DNA from: Spirosoma pollinicola
GTDB taxonomy: Bacteria > Bacteroidota > Bacteroidia > Cytophagales > Spirosomataceae
Assembly (NCBI RefSeq): GCF_002831565.1
Contig: NZ_CP025096.1
Coordinates: forward strand, 8,552,468-8,616,467
Length of the DNA: 64,000 bases
Direction: 5' to 3'
The position numbers were made by a program, and so were the translations under genes. Shown here in pieces: positions 34,835 to 45,210 of this stretch. The notes under the pieces are model-generated. The model did not search any database and was not told the origin of the DNA. It saw only the letters and a program-made list of their open reading frames with translations. How positions within the stretch are numbered: position 1 is the first letter of the stretch; each line of letters begins with the position of its first letter.

Positions 34835-37144
34835 TTACTTTTTTTTTAGCTCCCGATAATCGCCATAGTTATGACTGTAATAATGCGACTCACCTTCTTT
34901 TACGCCGTTTAAGATAATTCTCAGGTTTGGTAAGCGTTGTTCTTTATACAAGGCATCTATCATTTTAATGTATTTCTTGGATGTGTGGTCATGCCGTACT
35001 AAGAACATAGTCGCATCGGCGAAAGGTGCAATTAACTGTGAGTCGGTTACTAAACCAACGGGTGGTGAATCAACAAGTATGTACTCGAAACGCTCCTTTA
35101 ACTTGGTAAACAACTCGGCTAAGTGAGTGGAGCTTAACAATTCAGATGGATTTAGTGGTAACGAGCCCGCTGTAATGATGTAGTAATTCTCGTGACCAAT
35201 AACGGGATGAAGTAAGTTGTCAATGTCGGCTTCGCCCGTCAGGTAATTGCTTAAACCTAACTTGTTTTCAAGATGCAGACTCTTATGGAGCTTAGGCTTG
35301 CGCATATCCATATCCACAATAACCGTTTTGCGATTGACAAGGGCTAAACTTGCGCCGAGGTTCAATGATATGAATGATTTCCCTTCGCCACTGATGCTGG
35401 AAGTAAACAGGATCACCTGATTCTTTTGGGCGTCGCCATTCAGGAAGAGCAGGTTGGTGCGCAAGGCCCGTATCTGCTCGCCAATGACTGAATGCATTCG
35501 CGATTTAAATACGAAGCTTTCAGTACCTACCTGCCGCTCTTTTATTACTTCGCCAATAATAGGAATCTGAGTAACCTCTTCTACATCTGCCCGACGCAGG
35601 ACATGATCATTCACCATATCCTTAGCTGTGATAATGCCAATGGGTATAACCAAACCTACGAGAGAAAAGAGAGCGAAAATCATCATCCTAACAGGCTTCA
35701 CCGGTTGACTGGTCGTATGTGCCGGGTCGACTATCCGGCTGTCGGAAACTCTGGACGCAGCCGAAAGGGCAGTCTCTTCCCGCTTTTGCAGCAGATAAGT
35801 ATATAAGTTGTTCTTGATGCCCTGTTGCCGGGTAATGTTCAATAGGGCCCGTTCTTTACCAGGCACAGTACGAATCATACCCTCCATTCGCTGGTTGTTG
35901 GCAACGAGCTGATTTCGGTTACTGATTAACTGCTGTCGGATAGTCTCAATATTTTCACTTATAGCGGCATTCGTATTCTTCAATTGGCTGTCGAGCGATT
36001 CAATCAACGGACTACCTGAAGATGTCGTCTTTAACAAATCTTCTCGTTTTAATTCAAGTTCAGCCGCTTTTGTCAGCAAACTTGTTAAGATAGGCTCGCT
36101 TAATCCCAAGGTTGCAGGGGCGACACCTTTCCGTCCTGAATGACTCTGAACATATCTTTCAACATCCGCTAAAGCTCCCAGACGCATATTGACGTCATTG
36201 AGTTGCAAATCATTGTCCTTAACTGTCGTCAAGAATTTTTCGGCCTGTACGCTCAAATCTGTGATGCCGTGCGTTGACTTATATGATTCAACCTCTTTTT
36301 CGACGTTAGACAACTCGCCAGAAATCAGCGCCAGTCGATCCTCAATAAAATTAAGGGTACTGCTTGCCTGATTATTTTTATCGACAACAGCTTCTTTATT
36401 GTACTCGCTGATGAGTTGGTTTAAAATGGCTTCACCTCTACTAGGAACGGCTTCCTGTAAATTCATCACTAATACTGTGGAAAGCATCGTAGTTGATCCA
36501 ATTTTTAGATTTCCCAAATAACCTTCAACCGCATCATTATGCAATGATACGGTAGCAAAAATGGGTTTAAGTTTGCTACTGAGGGGTTTACGTACAAATA
36601 TCCGTAATTGACCGTAAGGTGTCTTGATACTTTGGTTCACAGGGTACATGTGTCCATTCAACTTCACCATTTTTGAATCGACAAACAAGAATTTAAGTTC
36701 TTCCATATACAGTTGCGAAGTTGGTTTCTCCACAATCAATCGGATTGGCGATTCTTGGTAAATATGTTTTTTTAGAGTGCGAGTCGGTCGGTAATACTGG
36801 ACATCGAGCCCTAGGTTAGTCACGACTCGGTCCATTAGTGAATATGACCTGAGAATTTCGATCTCATTCTCCACTAATTTAGTTTGCGTGAAGATATTTG
36901 TTTCTTTCATTGCACTCTGTTCCGAAATGCCTTTTCTCTCGTCTTTAATTAAGACACTGGCTTGAACATTATAGACAAGTGGTTGATAAAGCAGATATAT
37001 GTAGGCGGCTGCTTGCGCTAAGAGTATTGAAAGCATAAACCAAGGCCAGTTGCGCACATACCGGATCAGTAGAGTACCTAGATTATATTTTGATTCTACA
37101 TCAGCGGTTTGATAGGGCGTATATACGTTGGGATTCATGTTCAT
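34835..37144 (-). CDS. Wzc-like polysaccharide co-polymerase/BY-kinase
   Basis: A 769-aa inner membrane protein of the Wzz/Wzc family. The N-terminal Wzz domain starts after RYVRNWPWFMLSILLAQAAA, the first membrane helix. A periplasmic coiled coil follows (residues about 250-450), then the second helix (MMIFALFSLVGLVIPIGI, about 490) and a cytoplasmic tyrosine kinase domain: Walker A GEGKSF, Walker A' VIVDMDMRKPKLH, Walker B ILVDSPPVGLVTD. The C-terminus has a tyrosine cluster (SHYYSHNYGDYRE) for autophosphorylation. It controls chain length and export with the outer-membrane Wza, a fragment of which lies just upstream. Confidence 0.93.
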   Translation of the reverse strand: MNMNPNVYTPYQTADVESKYNLGTLLIRYVRNWPWFMLSILLAQAAAYIYLLYQPLVYNVQASVLIKDERKGISEQSAMKETNIFTQTKLVENEIEILRSYSLMDRVVTNLGLDVQYYRPTRTLKKHIYQESPIRLIVEKPTSQLYMEELKFLFVDSKMVKLNGHMYPVNQSIKTPYGQLRIFVRKPLSSKLKPIFATVSLHNDAVEGYLGNLKIGSTTMLSTVLVMNLQEAVPSRGEAILNQLISEYNKEAVVDKNNQASSTLNFIEDRLALISGELSNVEKEVESYKSTHGITDLSVQAEKFLTTVKDNDLQLNDVNMRLGALADVERYVQSHSGRKGVAPATLGLSEPILTSLLTKAAELELKREDLLKTTSSGSPLIESLDSQLKNTNAAISENIETIRQQLISNRNQLVANNQRMEGMIRTVPGKERALLNITRQQGIKNNLYTYLLQKREETALSAASRVSDSRIVDPAHTTSQPVKPVRMMIFALFSLVGLVIPIGIITAKDMVNDHVLRRADVEEVTQIPIIGEVIKERQVGTESFVFKSRMHSVIGEQIRALRTNLLFLNGDAQKNQVILFTSSISGEGKSFISLNLGASLALVNRKTVIVDMDMRKPKLHKSLHLENKLGLSNYLTGEADIDNLLHPVIGHENYYIITAGSLPLNPSELLSSTHLAELFTKLKERFEYILVDSPPVGLVTDSQLIAPFADATMFLVRHDHTSKKYIKMIDALYKEQRLPNLRIILNGVKEGESHYYSHNYGDYRELKKK

Positions 37145-37149
37145 TTGCT

Positions 37150-37563
37150 TTAAAAGCTACCGACAATAATGGCGATGAAGAATAACGCACTAATAGTGAT
37201 CGGTAAAAGCTGGCAAGTACAATCCGTATCAGCAATGCGAACCTTACCGGGTTCAACATAGACAACACCGTTTGTACGTATGTAACAGTGGAAATAATTA
37301 TAAGTAATTACGGAAATAGCGGTGAGAAAATCACGTGAACGTTTTCTATAATATATATAGAAGGAGTTCTCTTTTGATAAAAATCTTTTTATGATAATAG
37401 TCCCTACTAAATATAATCTAAACTTATTGAAACCTATATAGTACCATTTTTGATAAATCAGGTTTGATGACGATTGAGAAGTTTTTAAAGTATATCTACT
37501 ACTCAATTTATATAAATTGATGTCTGAGTTAACAGGCTTACAAAAGATAAAGTTTTTATCCAT
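37150..37563 (-). pseudogene. Wza-like polysaccharide export protein, C-terminal fragment
   Basis: The last 40 residues (GVVYVEPGKVRIADTD, LLPITISALFFIAIIVG) match the ending of Bacteroidota Wza-type export lipoproteins. The preceding 95 residues do not look like SLBB domains, although one short part (RSRDFLTA) fits. The gene stops 5 bases before the wzc start, the usual order. The N-terminal lipoprotein part is absent, so this is probably a decayed wza. The AT-rich spacer 37564-37916 upstream holds no gene. Confidence 0.55.
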
Positions 37564-37918
37564 AGGTTTGGAAGAGGTATATATAATTCATGTACTGCTA
37601 TTGTAGATTTGTCTCTATAATTGCATTCATAGAATAAACTTTGTTATAATTCTTAGGTCACTAATATCTATGTCTGATGCTCAATTTACAATTATAACAC
37701 AAATTTATTTTGTAATAGAGATAATAAAAATTATCTACTAGACGGTAACTCTCTACTAATTTTATTATTTTAGGCTACATAAAAATTATATTGTTGTGTG
37801 AGCTAAAATAATACACGAGTGTTCTTTTGGAGAAAAAATGGCCAAAATACTGCAATAATATTAATTAAAAACTTGTTTAAGTAACAAGATGTTTGAGTAA
37901 ATGTTATTTCGATGAATG

Positions 37919-38125
37919 GGTAGTGGCTTAACTGCGTTTATCGGCAAAGAAAAACTGATTCATAAATAGGCCGATTGTTGTGTCATGTACCGCAACAGAC
38001 TTCGAAAAGCAAATGGTTCGGCGAGTCAGTCGTTTCAGGCGTGTTCGAAGAGTAAGATGCTTCCGCTAAGGACTCTGTAAAGAGGCTTTACGGACTAAGC
38101 GTAATCGTTGATCCAGGCAATCAAA
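37919..38125 (-). mobile_element. IS1 left-end fragment, cut at contig spacer
   Basis: Identical to 33964-34167 (IS1 left end and C-terminal coding part, including the second TAG codon) and then stops at CTAGCTAGCTAG. This is what a contig ending inside a repeated IS would look like. Confidence 0.88.
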
Positions 38126-38137
38126 CTAGCTAGCTAG
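38126..38137. other. CTAGCTAGCTAG six-frame stop spacer (likely contig join 3)
   Basis: Exact 12-mer between an IS1 fragment and an IS110 fragment, both cut in mid-gene. Confidence 0.87.
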
Positions 38138-38414
38138 TGAATACCGTGAATACCGATCAGGTAGTAGTGTCCGTGGTAAAACGCGGGTAAGTCGGCACGC
38201 CCGACTTCGATTGAAATCTCTTTTTCATTTGGGTGCCATGTCAGCAATTCGGATGAAAGGGCAGTTACAAGATTACTACCAACGAAAAATTGGTGAAGGC
38301 AAAAACAAGATGCTGGTTCTGAATGCAGTTCGCAATAAACTCATCCACCGTGTTTGCTCAGTGGTTAACCGCCAGCAGAAATATGACAAAAACTATACGC
38401 CCGCGCTTGCATAA
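38138..38414 (+). pseudogene. IS110 transposase, C-terminal part and right end
   Basis: Carries the end of the IS110 helix-hairpin-helix domain (LKSLFHLGAMSAIRMKGQLQ, KIGEGKNKMLVLNAVRNKLI) and ends TPALA, then TAA. The right end of the element continues to about 38447, because the same 33 bases follow the copy at 51.2 kb in inverted orientation. It is truncated on the left by the spacer. Confidence 0.85.
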
Positions 38415-38465
38415 ACCATGGAAATCCGTGCGGTAAATACTCGCGCCAGCCTCCTTTCTACAGTC

Positions 38466-38999
38466 ATGCGTCCGCTTCCATTAATAACCCTGTTGATTTT
38501 AGTTGGACTTACCGGCTGTCATTCAGATCCGCAACCCGAGCCAACGCAGTATAGCGTACCTGCAGAGGTTGAACCCTTTGTTAAATCATTTCGGGAGGAA
38601 GCCCTGAAACGAAACAAGGCCGTTTCGACAGCGAACCTGATTGTTACATTTGGGACAGCCGTAAGCGAAGATGTTTGCGGTCAGTGTCAGATAGAAAGTG
38701 GCAGGACACCGCGTATTACACTCAACAATGATTCATTTTGCTGGCAACAGGCCAATCAATATGAGCGCGAATGTCTGGTTTTTCATGAACTGGGCCACTG
38801 CCTGTTAAGCCGGGCGCACAAAACCGATAAATTTCCAAATGGCGCTTTTGTCAGCATTATGAATCTAAGTGACGTGACCGTCTATGCTACCTGTCGGTAT
38901 CCGATCGGGAATGATGAATGCGATAAACGCGCTCGTCGGGATTATTACATCGACGAACTTTTTGATGCCAGCACTCCCGCGCCAGCCTGGAGCAAGTGA
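38466..38999 (+). CDS. lipoprotein with HExxH zinc metallopeptidase motif
   Basis: About 177 aa. I chose ATG 38466 (MRPLPLITLLILVGLTGC) because it opens a lipoprotein signal with lipobox LTGC, while the upstream ATG 38418 lies inside the IS110 end. The motif FHELGHCLLSRAH gives two zinc His and the catalytic Glu, with a His seven residues after the motif as a possible third ligand. Four further Cys (CGQCQIESG, and C in CRYPIG and DECDK) may form disulfides. It is probably an exported putative zinc peptidase of a family seen in Bacteroidota. Substrate unknown. Confidence 0.75.
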   Translation: MRPLPLITLLILVGLTGCHSDPQPEPTQYSVPAEVEPFVKSFREEALKRNKAVSTANLIVTFGTAVSEDVCGQCQIESGRTPRITLNNDSFCWQQANQYERECLVFHELGHCLLSRAHKTDKFPNGAFVSIMNLSDVTVYATCRYPIGNDECDKRARRDYYIDELFDASTPAPAWSK

Positions 39000-39004
39000 C
39001 CTTG

Positions 39005-42000
39005 TTACTGCACACGAATTAGCTCGATACCCACCACAGGCCGACCATCGGCAGAGACTCCTTGTATCACTACCCGTAGTGTTCTGACAACATCCGACAA
39101 CGGAAATATCAGTTGGCTATGCCCCTGGCTATCGGTTTGTATAAGGGGTTTCCAGTATAAAACATCCCGCCGATCAACACGATCCGTAAGGGCTTCGCCA
39201 ACTTGCCGATCTGTAGTTTCATAGCGGGGTACATAAAATTCCCGCATCACCGATGGGTAGCCAATTACCTGTAGCGGTCTCATACCGGCTTTTTCACTGG
39301 TGGCCTGAGACTGTCCCGGCCGAAAGCGTTTAGAGTAAAAGGCAATGACGCCATTGCCGCCCCGAACGCCATAAATTCCCGCAGTGCCGGCATTTTTCAA
39401 TACTTCTATCCGCTCAATATCGCCCGGATTAAAGTTCAACAACGCGGTCCCATCGGTGTCCTGAATAGACATACCATCAACCAGAAACAGCGGTTGTGGA
39501 CTACTCACCAAGCTACCAATTCCACGAATGACGACCTGGTAACTCCCGGTCATTGACTGGCTCACGCTCACGCCCGAAAGCTTTCCCCGTATCATTTCGT
39601 AGAGATTCGGAAACCGGGGAGACTTATCGTCGAATACCAGCGTGGCATCAGCGTTGCTATGCAAACTCGACCGCCGAACATCGTCCGGGCGTTCATCTGG
39701 TTTTCTGGCCTTAACAGTCACTTCTTTTAACAATTTTGCCGTTTTATCCCGGTACAAATCCGCATCGCCCTCCTGACGGGTTCGGGCCGCTTCTAACTGC
39801 GCTCGCAGTGCCACCCAATTTGGAAGCATGTTTGTTGTATCAGGCTCCCAGGTGGCTTCCGGTCCCTCCAGCACCAGGTGAGCATCTTTCGTCGGAATAT
39901 CTTTCAACTGGCGATCCGCGATCTGAGTCATCACGTTGAGTGTATCGGCAATGGTAAAGCCTGCTAACCTGAAACGACCCCGTTCGTCGGTCCCCGCCGA
40001 CCGAACAAACGACTTTTCTGCCGCAGTAGACGCGACGATGACCTGTGCACCCACCATTGGCTGATTTTGGGCAGTCAATACCCGGCCCATCAGCGACACG
40101 CCCCCCAGTAATTCTGTTGCTAGTGTGCCCCTCACGCGTCGCCAGCCCTGCGTTAACAACAGATCATCCAAAGCCCGGCGAGTTGTAGACGATTTGGTCT
40201 GGGTATAGAAATTCGGTTGTTCGACCCGCCCCCGCAGTTCGCCCGTTAACAGTAAATGGGTATGAATAGTAGCGGCTGTCGAGTCGTCCGGTACCTGACC
40301 AATGTCGGTGATGGAGGCCGACAAAGCGGCCAACACAGGCAACCCATCGTCGTTGAGATTAATGCTCAAAATAGCTTTTTCGCGAGGTTGGTAACGGGTT
40401 TTATTGACCCCCAGTATCACCCGTATGGACGGCACGCGCTCCGGCAAAAACACCAGCCGTTCGGCTTGCGGGCGGGCAGTTGCATCATAGAGTGTTAGTT
40501 GCACAAGTCCCGCTGGCAACGAAGCCATCGGCAGGCTTACGTGCGCCACACCATTTTCCAGCAATATTTTTCGCTGATCGACCAATCGTCCCTGCTGCTG
40601 AACCAGCACATAGACCGAATCTATGGCGGGTCGGCTGGCACCGATGATATTGATTGCCAGTCGGTTGGTATCGCTAACCGCATCAACAGACAGCGTGAGC
40701 CCTTCCGGTTCGGCGGGGAGAATTGGCACTAACTGCTGCTGATTCATATGGAGCACTTCGGCATAGTACTTTCTGCCTTTTTGTGGCGTCATAACAACAC
40801 TGCCCATCCCCAGCTTATTTGTAGAAAACCGGACTATTTCCGTTCCCTCTTCATTGACAATCCGGCCCGGCATTAGCAGTCCATGCCCATCTGGCTGAAC
40901 AATTTTAATGCCCAGCCGGGCAGATAATCCCACCAGCCAGCGCCCCCCTTCGGGCAGTATCTGAACATCAACTAACTTCCGGGCGGTATCGACTGATTTC
41001 GACACTGGCCCCTGAAGTATGTTATACACGGCAATAGATCGTTCAAAGGCGGGTCGATGCTGGCCGTCGTCTTCGTCGGTGTAAGCCCGTAGTCGATAAG
41101 TACCCGACGTCAGCGTATCAGACAGGCGGAAATTGCCCACAGCACGACCATCCATGATCCGTAGCCACTGGTGCTGCACAAGTTTTCCCGATGCCGTTAA
41201 TAAATCGGTATGAATAGCCGTTTCACCCAGCGGCAGGCGGTTCGTAGCCGCATCGAGCAGATACGTACTCAACCAGACCCGGTCGCCGGTGGCGTATAAC
41301 GGCTTATCGGTGTGCATAAACAGAACCGGTGCCAACGCCTGAAACCGGTCGTTGAAGGCCGTTGCAATGCGATTCATCCGGGCATCGGGAGGCATCAATT
41401 TCCCCTGCGTAACAACCGGCGCACTCGTTGTGGTAGGCTCCGCATCGGCAGGGTTAGGGGTCCAGTCGGCGGGTAACATCGTCGATAGTCGGTCGTCGGC
41501 GAGGGAACCCTGAATTTCGGCGCCAAAGGGCAGCGTGATCGTTCCATCGGCGGTCATTTCCAGTTGCCCGGCGGGGAGCGCAATCTGCGAGTAAGCAAAA
41601 CGTGCATCGAAATAAGGCGAGTAAGCCGACATGGCATTGGTATAAAAAACCACCAATGGTCGAGTCGAAACCAGCCGCCGTTCTGTTGGCAATCGCCCCG
41701 GCTGAATCAGTTCCTTTATTTTCAATGGCTTCAATCGCCCGTTAACAGAGCCGTAGAGGGTTGTTCGGCCTTCTCTGGTTTTGGCAATGGGCACTACCAG
41801 ATCTTCCTGATACGCCAGAAAGCCCTCTTTTTCGTAGGTACTGTCTACCAGGCTGGCCATCAAATGGCGGGTCGACCCCTTGTAGGCTCTCATCCGGTTA
41901 CGCCGGAACCGATTAGCCTGCCGTTCATCCGTTGGTTTTATTTCTTCAAAACGGCTCGCACCAGCATAGTACACCTTCTGCGACGTTCCATCGAAATACA

Positions 42001-42550
42001 GTAAATCGTACCAGATTTTATATCCTAAGGCCTGATTCTCAATAGCGAGTGGTTCGCTGGCGGTTGCTTTCAAATGGCTGTCTTCTTCATGAAAACTCAG
42101 CGCATCAGGATTTATAAGCAGGCACTGTCCGCCAAAGGGCTCGCCCAGTAGTTGCCGTTTGAACTGCTTAAGGTGTTGCTGCCATTTTTTGAGATTGCCC
42201 CGAACCGTAACGGTAGCCAGCGTTTGATCGCTTGGTTTCAGACGGAAATTAGCCTTGTTATCCTGGCTATTATCCAACCGAAAGATGCGCCGATGTGACT
42301 GGTAGCCAATAAATGAAGCTACCACTTCAACCGTTCCGAGCGGCACGCCCGACAGCGAATAATGGCCCTGCTCATTGGTGAGTGTGCCGCGTGTGCTGCC
42401 GTTCAGGTAAACGTTGGCAAACGGCATGGGCTTACCGGTTGTCGCATCGGTTACATAGCCCGTGAGTACGGTAGTTTGTGCAAACGTAATCGTGGCCAGC
42501 CAGAGTAGCAGACAAGTAGTCAACCAAACGATAGAAAGCTGACGATTCAT
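39005..42550 (-). CDS. large MG2-domain/TonB-plug outer membrane protein
   Basis: A 1181-aa exported protein. Signal peptide MNRQLSIVWLTTCLLLWLAT, then a carboxypeptidase-regulatory-like domain (residues 28-110, TGYVTDATTGKPMPFANVYL). A middle region carries an alpha2-macroglobulin MG2-like domain (HTDKPLYATGDRVWLSTYL) and further beta-sandwiches. Near the C-terminus is a TonB-receptor plug domain (FPNLYEMIRGKLSGVSVSQS, IRGIGSLVSSPQPLFLVDGM, IERIEVLKNAGTAGIYG). There is no 22-strand barrel after the plug, so it is not a classic receptor. Such proteins are widespread in Bacteroidota with unknown role. It is convergent with the lipoprotein gene. Confidence 0.85.
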   Translation of the reverse strand: MNRQLSIVWLTTCLLLWLATITFAQTTVLTGYVTDATTGKPMPFANVYLNGSTRGTLTNEQGHYSLSGVPLGTVEVVASFIGYQSHRRIFRLDNSQDNKANFRLKPSDQTLATVTVRGNLKKWQQHLKQFKRQLLGEPFGGQCLLINPDALSFHEEDSHLKATASEPLAIENQALGYKIWYDLLYFDGTSQKVYYAGASRFEEIKPTDERQANRFRRNRMRAYKGSTRHLMASLVDSTYEKEGFLAYQEDLVVPIAKTREGRTTLYGSVNGRLKPLKIKELIQPGRLPTERRLVSTRPLVVFYTNAMSAYSPYFDARFAYSQIALPAGQLEMTADGTITLPFGAEIQGSLADDRLSTMLPADWTPNPADAEPTTTSAPVVTQGKLMPPDARMNRIATAFNDRFQALAPVLFMHTDKPLYATGDRVWLSTYLLDAATNRLPLGETAIHTDLLTASGKLVQHQWLRIMDGRAVGNFRLSDTLTSGTYRLRAYTDEDDGQHRPAFERSIAVYNILQGPVSKSVDTARKLVDVQILPEGGRWLVGLSARLGIKIVQPDGHGLLMPGRIVNEEGTEIVRFSTNKLGMGSVVMTPQKGRKYYAEVLHMNQQQLVPILPAEPEGLTLSVDAVSDTNRLAINIIGASRPAIDSVYVLVQQQGRLVDQRKILLENGVAHVSLPMASLPAGLVQLTLYDATARPQAERLVFLPERVPSIRVILGVNKTRYQPREKAILSINLNDDGLPVLAALSASITDIGQVPDDSTAATIHTHLLLTGELRGRVEQPNFYTQTKSSTTRRALDDLLLTQGWRRVRGTLATELLGGVSLMGRVLTAQNQPMVGAQVIVASTAAEKSFVRSAGTDERGRFRLAGFTIADTLNVMTQIADRQLKDIPTKDAHLVLEGPEATWEPDTTNMLPNWVALRAQLEAARTRQEGDADLYRDKTAKLLKEVTVKARKPDERPDDVRRSSLHSNADATLVFDDKSPRFPNLYEMIRGKLSGVSVSQSMTGSYQVVIRGIGSLVSSPQPLFLVDGMSIQDTDGTALLNFNPGDIERIEVLKNAGTAGIYGVRGGNGVIAFYSKRFRPGQSQATSEKAGMRPLQVIGYPSVMREFYVPRYETTDRQVGEALTDRVDRRDVLYWKPLIQTDSQGHSQLIFPLSDVVRTLRVVIQGVSADGRPVVGIELIRVQ

Positions 42551-42614
42551 GTATGGTTTGCCGTTTATTTACTTGCCCGAAAAAGCCGAAATGTAAGTGA
42601 TTTTACTCACACTA

Positions 42615-42914
42615 TCAGCCCATTACTTCTTCCAGTTTTTCGGCAGAAAACGCTACAGGCCGTTCGGCAAATAACACTTTTGTGGCGGCCCAGGTTGTTC
42701 GAAACAACTCACTCTGGCGGTAGGCTTCCAGGGCATCGGCCGACTCCCACAAACTATATGTCATGCGAATATTGGCCTGATTCGGATCGCGCAGGAGTTC
42801 GAGATGGTGATTGCCGGGAAAGGCGCGAATGTGAACTTTGGAACGATCAAAAATGGCATGGAAATCAGAAAGTTTATCTTCCTGGAAAGTCATACGAACA
42901 ATACGAACGAGCAT
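42615..42914 (-). CDS. antibiotic biosynthesis monooxygenase-domain protein
   Basis: A 99-aa dimeric alpha+beta barrel protein. The ATG at 42914 (MLVRIVRMTFQEDKLSDF) is the natural start; a longer ORF from 43028 adds 38 residues with no family match. Typical ABM features: IRAFPGNHHLELLRDPNQ and MTYSLWESADALEAYRQSEL. Members are small cofactor-free oxygenases or stress-related enzymes. It is divergent from the GH97 gene. Confidence 0.85.
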   Translation of the reverse strand: MLVRIVRMTFQEDKLSDFHAIFDRSKVHIRAFPGNHHLELLRDPNQANIRMTYSLWESADALEAYRQSELFRTTWAATKVLFAERPVAFSAEKLEEVMG

Positions 42915-43066
42915 ACGTAAGAGGGTTACTGGGTATGGCAGGTTATCAATGCGATTAATTGGCTGATATTTGTACAAATGTTTACTTTTAAAACCACAAA
43001 CGCCAGCCCTACCTCTTTGTAATAGCACATGATAGAGACTCGACTCTGTTTTACGAAGGCTACCTT

Positions 43067-45139
43067 ATGACAAAATATCTACTCCTGCCGTTACTCAGCC
43101 TTACTTGGTTGAGCGCATTTGCCCAGCAACCAATTTCACTAAGCTCACCCAATCGGTTCATTATTTTAACCGTTCGAAATACGCCAACGGGTGAAATTTC
43201 GTATCAGGTTCGCTATAAAAACAAACCGGTTGTCGAGCCCTCCAGCCTAGGTTTTACCCTTAGCAAACCAAAGGTATCGCTCACCCGGTTCAGCATTTCG
43301 GCAGTCGACTCCTCAAAGAAAGACGAAACCTGGAAGCCAGTCTGGGGCGAAGTGAGTCAAGTTCGCAATCACTACAACGAACTTACGCTCAACTTACAGG
43401 ACAAATCCGGCTCCAACATTGGTGTACGGGTACGCTTTCGGCTGTTCGACGATGGGGTTGGTTTTCGGTATGAGTTTCCGCAGCAAACGGCACTCACGCA
43501 TTTTGTCGTAGCCGATGAACTGACCCAGTTTAAATTAGCCGCCGACCATCAAACGTTCTGGATGCCGGGTGATTATGACTCGAATGAATACCTCTATAAT
43601 AAAACGAAACTCACCGAAGTTGACGCCATCACAGCCGCCGATAAGGAGAAAGATACGGCCCTGAAATCGGTCATTGGTCCCAATGCCGTTCAAACGCCGT
43701 TGCTGTTTAAAACCGCCGATGGGTTGTATATCAGCCTATACGAAGCGGCCTTGCTCAATTACCCGGTGATGCACCTGCAACTGGACAAGAAAAGCCTGAC
43801 GCTCACGTCTCAGTTGGTGCCGGATGCGGTGGGCAACAAAGCCTATCTGCAAACCCCGGCGCAGACACCCTGGCGGACATTGATTATCAGCGACAAAGCC
43901 ACCGATTTGCTGGCCTCTAAACTAATTCTGAACCTGAACGAGCCGTCTACCATTGCCGACCCCTCCTGGATTAAACCACAGAAATTTGTGGGTATGTGGT
44001 GGGAGATGCACATCGGGAAAGCCACCTGGGAAAAGGCGGGCGGCAAACACGGTGCCAATACCCAGAACGTAAAAAAATACATCGACTTTGCCGCCAAATA
44101 TGGGTTCGACGGTGTGCTGGTCGAAGGCTGGAACGTGGGTTGGGAAGACTGGTTCGGGAATTGGAAAGAGGAGGTTTTTGATTTCGTTACGCCTTATCCA
44201 GACTACAATCTGGACTCATTAACGGCCTATGCGCAACGGAAAGGTGTGCGTATTATCATGCACCATGAAACATCGGGTTCTGTCACGAACTACGAGCGCC
44301 GGATGGATGCCGCCTTTCAATTCATGAATAAAGAGGGTATTACTACCGTAAAGACCGGCTATGTGGGCCGAATTATCCCACGGGGCGAACATCATGATGG
44401 GCAGTGGATGGTGAATCATTACCAGCGGGTAACCCAAAAAGCGGCTCAGTATAAGATCATGATCGACTCGCATGAATCAGCGCACCCAACGGGTCTGCAT
44501 CGCACTTATCCGAACTGGATGGCGAGTGAAGCCGCTCGGGGCAGCGAATTTAATAATGCACCAACGCTGGGGATTACCCCCGAACATACCACCATCCTAC
44601 CCTTTACCCGGATGCTGGGCGGCCCTATGGATTTCACACCGGGACTGTTTCGATTTAAGTTAAACCAGTTCGACAGTACCCGTACACAACGGGTTCGCAC
44701 GACGCTGGCCAAGCAGTTAGCCCTGTACATCACGCTCTACAGCCCCTTACAAATGGCCGCCGATTTGCCCGAAAATTATGAGAAGCACCTGGATGCGTTT
44801 CAGTTTATCCGGGATGTGCCGGTAGACTGGGACGACACCAAAATACTGGCTGCCGAACCCGGTGATTATGTGGTTGTGGCCCGCAAAACGAAAGGCGCCG
44901 ACAGTTGGTTTTTGGGTGCCATCACCGATGAAAACAGCCGTGATCTTCCCCTTGACCTTAGCTTCCTTGAAGCAGGCAAAAGCTACGAAGCGGTAATTTA
45001 CCGCGATGCACCCAACGCCGACTGGGAAACCAAACCCGAAGCGTATGTCATTGAAAAGAAAATAGTTACAAGCAAAACGAAGCTACCAATCCATCTGGCT
45101 AAAGGGGGCGGCTGCGCCATTCAGTTCGTTAAGAAGTAG
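43067..45139 (+). CDS. GH97 glycoside hydrolase (alpha-glucosidase/alpha-galactosidase family)
   Basis: A 690-aa exported enzyme with signal peptide MTKYLLLPLLSLTWLSAFAQ. The N-terminal GH97 beta-sandwich is followed by a TIM barrel from about residue 310 (MWWEMHIGKATWEKAGG, YGFDGVLVEGWNVGW) and a C-terminal beta domain. Conserved catalytic-region motifs are IIMHHETSGSVTNYERR, IMIDSHESAHPTGL and MASEAARGSEFN. Calcium-dependent GH97 enzymes act on starch-derived or alpha-galactosidic oligosaccharides. Inverting and retaining types differ in the nucleophile position, which I cannot settle here. It stands alone rather than in a Sus operon. Confidence 0.92.
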   Translation: MTKYLLLPLLSLTWLSAFAQQPISLSSPNRFIILTVRNTPTGEISYQVRYKNKPVVEPSSLGFTLSKPKVSLTRFSISAVDSSKKDETWKPVWGEVSQVRNHYNELTLNLQDKSGSNIGVRVRFRLFDDGVGFRYEFPQQTALTHFVVADELTQFKLAADHQTFWMPGDYDSNEYLYNKTKLTEVDAITAADKEKDTALKSVIGPNAVQTPLLFKTADGLYISLYEAALLNYPVMHLQLDKKSLTLTSQLVPDAVGNKAYLQTPAQTPWRTLIISDKATDLLASKLILNLNEPSTIADPSWIKPQKFVGMWWEMHIGKATWEKAGGKHGANTQNVKKYIDFAAKYGFDGVLVEGWNVGWEDWFGNWKEEVFDFVTPYPDYNLDSLTAYAQRKGVRIIMHHETSGSVTNYERRMDAAFQFMNKEGITTVKTGYVGRIIPRGEHHDGQWMVNHYQRVTQKAAQYKIMIDSHESAHPTGLHRTYPNWMASEAARGSEFNNAPTLGITPEHTTILPFTRMLGGPMDFTPGLFRFKLNQFDSTRTQRVRTTLAKQLALYITLYSPLQMAADLPENYEKHLDAFQFIRDVPVDWDDTKILAAEPGDYVVVARKTKGADSWFLGAITDENSRDLPLDLSFLEAGKSYEAVIYRDAPNADWETKPEAYVIEKKIVTSKTKLPIHLAKGGGCAIQFVKK

Positions 45140-45210
45140 TTATCCAAAAAAACCTGTTCGATTAGCTATTGCTTAGTAGATCTTCACTAAAACAATAGGA
45201 TTTGCTTCCG

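Noticed and set aside
42914..43028. Longer start for the ABM-domain protein (from 43028)
   Set aside because: The added N-terminal residues have no family match and the ATG at 42914 begins the first strand of the domain directly.
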